Positions 45,994 to 49,179 of a stretch of DNA of 49,179 bases are shown here, piece after piece (position 1 is the stretch's first letter; every line of letters starts with the position of its first letter). The DNA is taken from positions 1 to 49,179 of IMG/VR virus record IMGVR_UViG_3300042879_002693. One strand, given 5' to 3'. The notes beneath the pieces were generated by a model. It was not told the DNA's origin. It saw only the letters and a program-made list of their open reading frames with translations, and did no database searches. Source of the DNA: a virus. The position numbers and the translations under genes were made by a program.

Positions 45994-47709
45994 ATGCCTA
46001 AATTATTTGGTTTTAAAATCCAAGATTCGGAGGACGATAGATCAAAAAAATCTATCGTCTCTCCTGTTCCGGAGAATCAAGAAGATTCTTCGGATTTTTA
46101 TGTTGCGAGTGGATTTTATGGACAATATGTTGATATTGAGGGAGTATATAAGTCCGAATATGATTTAATCAAAAGATATCGTGAAATGGCTATTCATCCA
46201 GAAGTGGATAGCGCTATTGAAGATATCATCAATGAAGCAATAGTTTCGGATCAAAATGATTCCCCAATTCAAATTGATCTTCAAAATGTGCCAGCTTCAG
46301 ACAGACTTAAAGAAATAATCAGACAAGAATTTAAATATATCAAAGAAATTTTAGATTTTGATAAAAGATGTCATGAGATTCTAAGAAATTGGTATGTTGA
46401 TGGTAGAATTTATTATCATAAAGTTATTGACTTAGAAAAACCAGAAGAAGGGATCAAAGAGGTGAGATACATCGATCCCATGAAAATTAAACTAGTCAGA
46501 AAAATTAAAAAAGATGGCAAACATGTTTTAAATCCATCTTTTTCAGTTACTTCTGGGAAGTCTCCAAATGGTAATATGTCAACTCCAGAAGTTGAGGAGT
46601 TTTATGAATATGATCCTAATGTAAGGGGAACTGGAGCAGGTCAATCAACTAGCAACTTCAAAAGCGCAGTTGGTGGTGCTGCAAGAATTTCGAAAGATGC
46701 CATTACTTATGTTCATTCTGGTTTAGTTGATAGAAATAAACAAGTAGTTCTATCATATCTCCATAAAGCAATTAAAGCACTCAATCAACTGAGAATGATT
46801 GAGGATTCTCTTGTCATTTATCGTTTGTCTCGTGCTCCAGAAAGAAGAATCTTCTACATTGATGTTGGCAATCTCCCCAAAATCAAAGCAGAACAATATC
46901 TTCGTGATGTTATGACTCGTTATCGTAACAAATTAGTTTACGATGCAAACACCGGAGAAATCCGTGACGATAAAAGAATGATGTCCATGCTTGAGGATTT
47001 CTGGCTTCCTCGTCGTGAGGGTGGTAGAGGAACTGAGATCACTACACTCCCAGGCGGCCAAAATCTTGGTGAACTTACTGATGTTGAGTATTTTCAAAAG
47101 AAACTTTTTAGAGCACTTGGAGTTCCAGAGTCTCGTTTAGGTGGAGCTGGTGGATTTAATCTTGGAAGATCTTCAGAAATTTTAAGAGACGAAATTAAAT
47201 TTACTAAATTTGTAGGAAGAATGAGAAAGAGGTTTTCACATCTCTTTATGGATATGTTGAAGACTCAACTTATTCTTAAAAATATTGTTACTCCAGAAGA
47301 CTGGAAAATTTTATCAGATCATATTCAATTTGATTTTGTTTATGACAATCATTTTGCAGAACTCAAAGAAGCTGAACTCATTCAAAATAGATTGAATGTA
47401 CTCGTTGCAGCAGAACCTTATGTCGGTAAATATTTTTCAGTTGAATATGTAAGGAGAAATATCCTTAAACAAACTGATGCTGAGATAGTAGAAATTGATG
47501 AACAGATTGGTGCAGAACAATCAGCAGGAATAATTCCCCCTCCAATAGATCCAACAACCGGACTTCCAGTTGGTCAAGAACCACCCTCAGCAGAACAATC
47601 ATCAATGGGTGAAGTTCCAATGAATCCAGAGGCTAATACTGGAATTGTTGAAATGCCTCCAACGGAGGAAGCACCAAAAGTTACGATGCCTAAAGGTGGC
47701 AGAATCTAA
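45994..47709 (+). CDS. 20: Portal vertex protein gp20
   Basis: gp20 forms the dodecameric portal at the unique head vertex; it starts prohead assembly and is the channel for gp17-driven packaging. The product is 571 residues (T4: 524). Recognisable segments are YREMAIHPEVDSAIEDIINE, then RNWYVDGRIYYHKVID, SYLHKAIKALNQLRMIEDSL, VIYRLSRAPERRIFYIDVGN, and FWLPRREGGRGTEITTLPGG. The C-terminus is Pro/Glu-rich. A perfect 10-bp inverted repeat lies in codons 14-22. The gene is preceded by a late promoter-like motif and followed by gp67, as in T4. Confidence 0.97.
   Translation: MPKLFGFKIQDSEDDRSKKSIVSPVPENQEDSSDFYVASGFYGQYVDIEGVYKSEYDLIKRYREMAIHPEVDSAIEDIINEAIVSDQNDSPIQIDLQNVPASDRLKEIIRQEFKYIKEILDFDKRCHEILRNWYVDGRIYYHKVIDLEKPEEGIKEVRYIDPMKIKLVRKIKKDGKHVLNPSFSVTSGKSPNGNMSTPEVEEFYEYDPNVRGTGAGQSTSNFKSAVGGAARISKDAITYVHSGLVDRNKQVVLSYLHKAIKALNQLRMIEDSLVIYRLSRAPERRIFYIDVGNLPKIKAEQYLRDVMTRYRNKLVYDANTGEIRDDKRMMSMLEDFWLPRREGGRGTEITTLPGGQNLGELTDVEYFQKKLFRALGVPESRLGGAGGFNLGRSSEILRDEIKFTKFVGRMRKRFSHLFMDMLKTQLILKNIVTPEDWKILSDHIQFDFVYDNHFAELKEAELIQNRLNVLVAAEPYVGKYFSVEYVRRNILKQTDAEIVEIDEQIGAEQSAGIIPPPIDPTTGLPVGQEPPSAEQSSMGEVPMNPEANTGIVEMPPTEEAPKVTMPKGGRI
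46033..46059 (+). repeat. Perfect 10-bp inverted repeat near the 5' end of gp20
   Basis: GACGATAGAT (46033-46042) and ATCTATCGTC (46050-46059) flank a 7-base loop. There is no T-run after the second arm, so this is not a terminator. It could be an mRNA structure or chance. Confidence 0.6.
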
Positions 47710-47715
47710 TAAATA
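47708..47715 (+). promoter_or_regulatory. Late promoter-like motif AATAAATA upstream of gp67
   Basis: One mismatch to TATAAATA. It overlaps the gp20 stop and ends 30 bases before the ATG at 47746. Confidence 0.45.
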
Positions 47716-47745
47716 ATTTTAAGTAAACTTTGATATTAAAAAACA

Positions 47746-47928
47746 ATGGATGATCTTATTGACATGATGGTTTCTAACGAATCTCCTGCAGATGTTAGTG
47801 ACCGAATTAAAGAAATTCTCATGCAAAAATCTGCAGAAAATATTGATATTATTAGACCGGTTGTAGCAGCTTCAATGTTTGGTGAACAAGAAGTTGAAGA
47901 AGAACCTATTGAAGAAGACGCAGAATAA
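47746..47928 (+). CDS. 67: Prohead core protein gp67
   Basis: gp67 is a small acidic component of the T4 prohead scaffold core, cleaved by gp21 during maturation. The 60-residue product (T4: 80) has the same layout: a helical N-terminus (MDDLIDMMVSNESPADVSDR), a middle ENIDIIRPVVAASMFG, and an acidic Glu/Asp tail. Identity is low, as is usual for this short protein, and the assignment rests mainly on position right after gp20 and on composition. The tail is shorter than in T4. Confidence 0.8.
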   Translation: MDDLIDMMVSNESPADVSDRIKEILMQKSAENIDIIRPVVAASMFGEQEVEEEPIEEDAE

Positions 47929-47934
47929 TAAATA
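47927..47934 (+). promoter_or_regulatory. Late promoter-like motif AATAAATA
   Basis: One mismatch to TATAAATA. It overlaps the gp67 stop codon and ends 25 bases before the ATG at 47960. Confidence 0.45.
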
Positions 47935-47959
47935 ACTATTATAGAACTTTATTATAACA

Positions 47960-48229
47960 ATGCAAAGAACAAAAATAATTGCAACAGAAGTTGCGATGCC
48001 AACAACTGCAGGTACTGCTTCCAGTATTACTGAGGCAACTTGCGTAAGATTATTTAATGGATCTGGAGCTACAGCTACGGTAAGTATTTCAACTGCTGTT
48101 GGTGCTGCAACAACTAATAGTTTTACTATGGCAACGGGTGGAGTTGAATTTCTTCAAAAAGCTTCAACTGATGTGATCTTTGCATCTTCCTCATCTGTGA
48201 GAGCCGCTAAAGTAGGACTTACCAACTAA
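47960..48229 (+). CDS. Small beta-rich protein between gp67 and gp21
   Basis: An 89-residue protein starting MQRTKIIATEVAMPTTAGTA. It is rich in Ala, Thr, Ser and Gly, with alternating hydrophobic residues (ATVSISTAVGAATTNSFTMA, then FASSSSVRAAKVGLTN), suggesting a small beta-sandwich. It lacks charge clusters or helices and does not resemble T4 gp68, the core protein (141 aa, helical) at this place in T4. It ends five bases before the gp21 ATG, so the two are likely co-translated. Expression with head genes and its composition suggest a virion or head decoration protein, but this is inference. Confidence 0.65.
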   Translation: MQRTKIIATEVAMPTTAGTASSITEATCVRLFNGSGATATVSISTAVGAATTNSFTMATGGVEFLQKASTDVIFASSSSVRAAKVGLTN

Positions 48230-48234
48230 GAAAA

Positions 48235-48885
48235 ATGAAACTAATCACCGAAGAAGTAACGAATGTAAAGATTATCACTGAAGGAAAAGGTGCTAATAAA
48301 AAGCTTTACATTGAAGGAGTATTCCTTCAAGGCGAAATCAAGAATCGTAATGGAAGAATGTATCCAATCACAACTCTTGCTCGTGAAGTAGATCGTTATA
48401 ACGAAAACTTTGTTGCAAAAGGTCGTGCTCTTGGAGAACTCGGACATCCTGATGGTCCTACAGTTAATCTTGACCGTGTTTCTCACAAAATTACTTCTCT
48501 TGTTCAAGAGGGAAATAATTTCAGAGGTAAAGCACAAATTCTTAATACCCCCATGGGCAAGATTGCATCTTCTCTTCTCGATGAAGGTGTAATGCTTGGA
48601 GTTTCTTCTCGTGGTGTTGGTTCACTCCAAACAACTAGCGAAGGTCATAAAGTAGTTGGTGAAGATTTTATGCTTGCAACTGCTGCTGATATCGTTGCCG
48701 ATCCTTCTGCTCCAGATGCTTTTGTTTCTGGAATTATGGAAGGTAAAGAGTGGGTTTGGGACGGAGGAATTCTTCGTGAACAACTTGCTTCCAAAACTCA
48801 GAAGAGAATTAACACTCTTGTTGATCAGAGAAGACTTGACGAACAGAAATTAAATCTGTTTCAAGAGTTTCTATCAAATCTTTAA
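48235..48885 (+). CDS. 21: Prohead core protease gp21
   Basis: gp21 is the serine protease (T4 prohead protease family, herpesvirus assemblin-like fold) that cleaves the scaffold and capsid proteins before DNA packaging and then digests itself. The product is 216 residues (T4: 212). The N-terminal KLYIEGVFLQGEIKNRNGRM followed by YP is typical. His71 in LGELGHPDGP and Ser124/Ser125 in GVSSRGVG fit the catalytic positions. DFMLATAADIVADPSAPDAF is a conserved-looking C-terminal segment. The ribosome binding site is weak, suggesting coupling to the gene five bases upstream. A perfect late promoter follows the stop. Confidence 0.95.
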   Translation: MKLITEEVTNVKIITEGKGANKKLYIEGVFLQGEIKNRNGRMYPITTLAREVDRYNENFVAKGRALGELGHPDGPTVNLDRVSHKITSLVQEGNNFRGKAQILNTPMGKIASSLLDEGVMLGVSSRGVGSLQTTSEGHKVVGEDFMLATAADIVADPSAPDAFVSGIMEGKEWVWDGGILREQLASKTQKRINTLVDQRRLDEQKLNLFQEFLSNL

Positions 48886-48887
48886 AT

Positions 48888-48895
48888 TATAAATA
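48888..48895 (+). promoter_or_regulatory. T4-type late promoter TATAAATA upstream of gp22
   Basis: Exact consensus match, starting two bases after the gp21 stop and 35 bases before the gp22 ATG. GGAGAG (48920-48925) provides a good Shine-Dalgarno sequence. Confidence 0.7.
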
Positions 48896-48930
48896 AATAC
48901 AGATTATACTAAGGTAATCGGAGAGTACAA

Positions 48931-49179
48931 ATGTCCCGTGGTAAGAATTTACAAGAAATGGAAACCGGCACTTCACAATCCAAAACCGCTGTAAATGCTA
49001 ATGCATCTGCACCGGCTTCCCCAGAAAAAAGTGCAACTCCTGTTGCAACTCCAGGTCAAACTGGTGCTTGGGAAGATCTCGGAGGCCCTACCCCAGAAAA
49101 TAGTAAGCCAGATGATAACAGCAATATGCTGAAGACTCCTGGTGCAACCCTTAAGCAAGTTAAAGATGTTGTAAATGCT
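48931..49179 (+). CDS. 22: Prohead core scaffold protein gp22 (3' partial)
   Basis: gp22 is the main scaffolding protein inside the T4 prohead and is degraded by gp21. Only the first 83 codons are in the window, with the frame open at the edge. The start MSRGKNLQEMETGTSQSKTA, followed by LGGPTPENSKPDD and LKTPGATLKQVKDVVNA, resembles the start of cyanophage gp22 proteins, including the proline-rich spacer. Position after gp21 agrees with T4 order, in which the major capsid protein gp23 follows. The upstream perfect late promoter and good ribosome binding site fit high expression. Confidence 0.88.
   Translation, partial: MSRGKNLQEMETGTSQSKTAVNANASAPASPEKSATPVATPGQTGAWEDLGGPTPENSKPDDNSNMLKTPGATLKQVKDVVNA

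Noticed and set aside
1-49179. tRNA genes, CRISPR arrays, insertion sequences, defence or toxin systems, host-derived metabolic genes
   Set aside because: No cloverleaf-like sequence, spaced direct repeats, transposase, or recognisable metabolic or defence gene was found; the window is fully occupied by late structural and packaging genes.

Overview
This window is a continuous stretch of the late (virion structure and DNA packaging) region of a T4-like marine myovirus. The evidence is the gene order, which follows T4 (gp8, baseplate/fibre genes, gp13, gp14, gp15, gp16, gp17, gp18, gp19, gp20, gp67, gp21, gp22), together with recognisable signature segments in most of those proteins and T4-type late promoter motifs (TATAAATA and one-mismatch variants) just upstream of many genes. 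The AT-rich sequence, the oversized structural proteins full of Gly/Ser/Thr/Ile beta-repeats, and cyanophage-like protein ends (for example the start of gp22 and the end of the first giant protein) point to a phage of an AT-rich marine bacterium, most likely a cyanophage, with a SAR11-type pelagiphage as the alternative. The host cannot be decided from this window. All supported genes are on the + strand. No tRNA, CRISPR array, insertion sequence or integrase is visible, and no gene-free stretch exceeds 101 bases.

Layout. (1) 1-9959: a giant structural protein, cut by the window start, in the place where T4 has gp7; it carries a YHYH domain and a beta-propeller-like block. (2) 9983-19090: baseplate wedge gp8 and a 2501-residue baseplate/tail protein. 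(3) 19092-21395: four smaller structural or accessory proteins, ending in a hairpin terminator. (4) 21497-35278: a repeat-rich 1332-residue protein and a 3242-residue fibre with an Mtd/hyaluronidase-like N-terminus, a 14-copy 20-residue repeat, a recurring two-cysteine module and a C-terminal S74 self-processing chaperone. No T4-like gp9, gp10, gp11, gp12 or wac is recognisable; these giant proteins occupy their place. (5) 35331-38673: neck and tail-completion proteins gp13, gp14, gp15. (6) 38670-42733: small terminase gp16, a mosaic DUF5661-type protein, a 58-residue protein, large terminase gp17 and a small CxxC protein. (7) 42820-45964: tail sheath gp18 and tail tube gp19. (8) 45994 to the end: portal gp20, prohead core gp67, a small unknown, prohead protease gp21 and the start of scaffold gp22.

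Together these genes build the baseplate and fibres, the neck, the contractile tail and the prohead with its portal, maturation protease and packaging motor. The least ordinary parts are the modules shared between separate giant proteins, the mosaic protein placed between the two terminase subunits, and a compact element at 35296-35331 in which a late promoter, a terminator hairpin and the gp13 ribosome binding site overlap.
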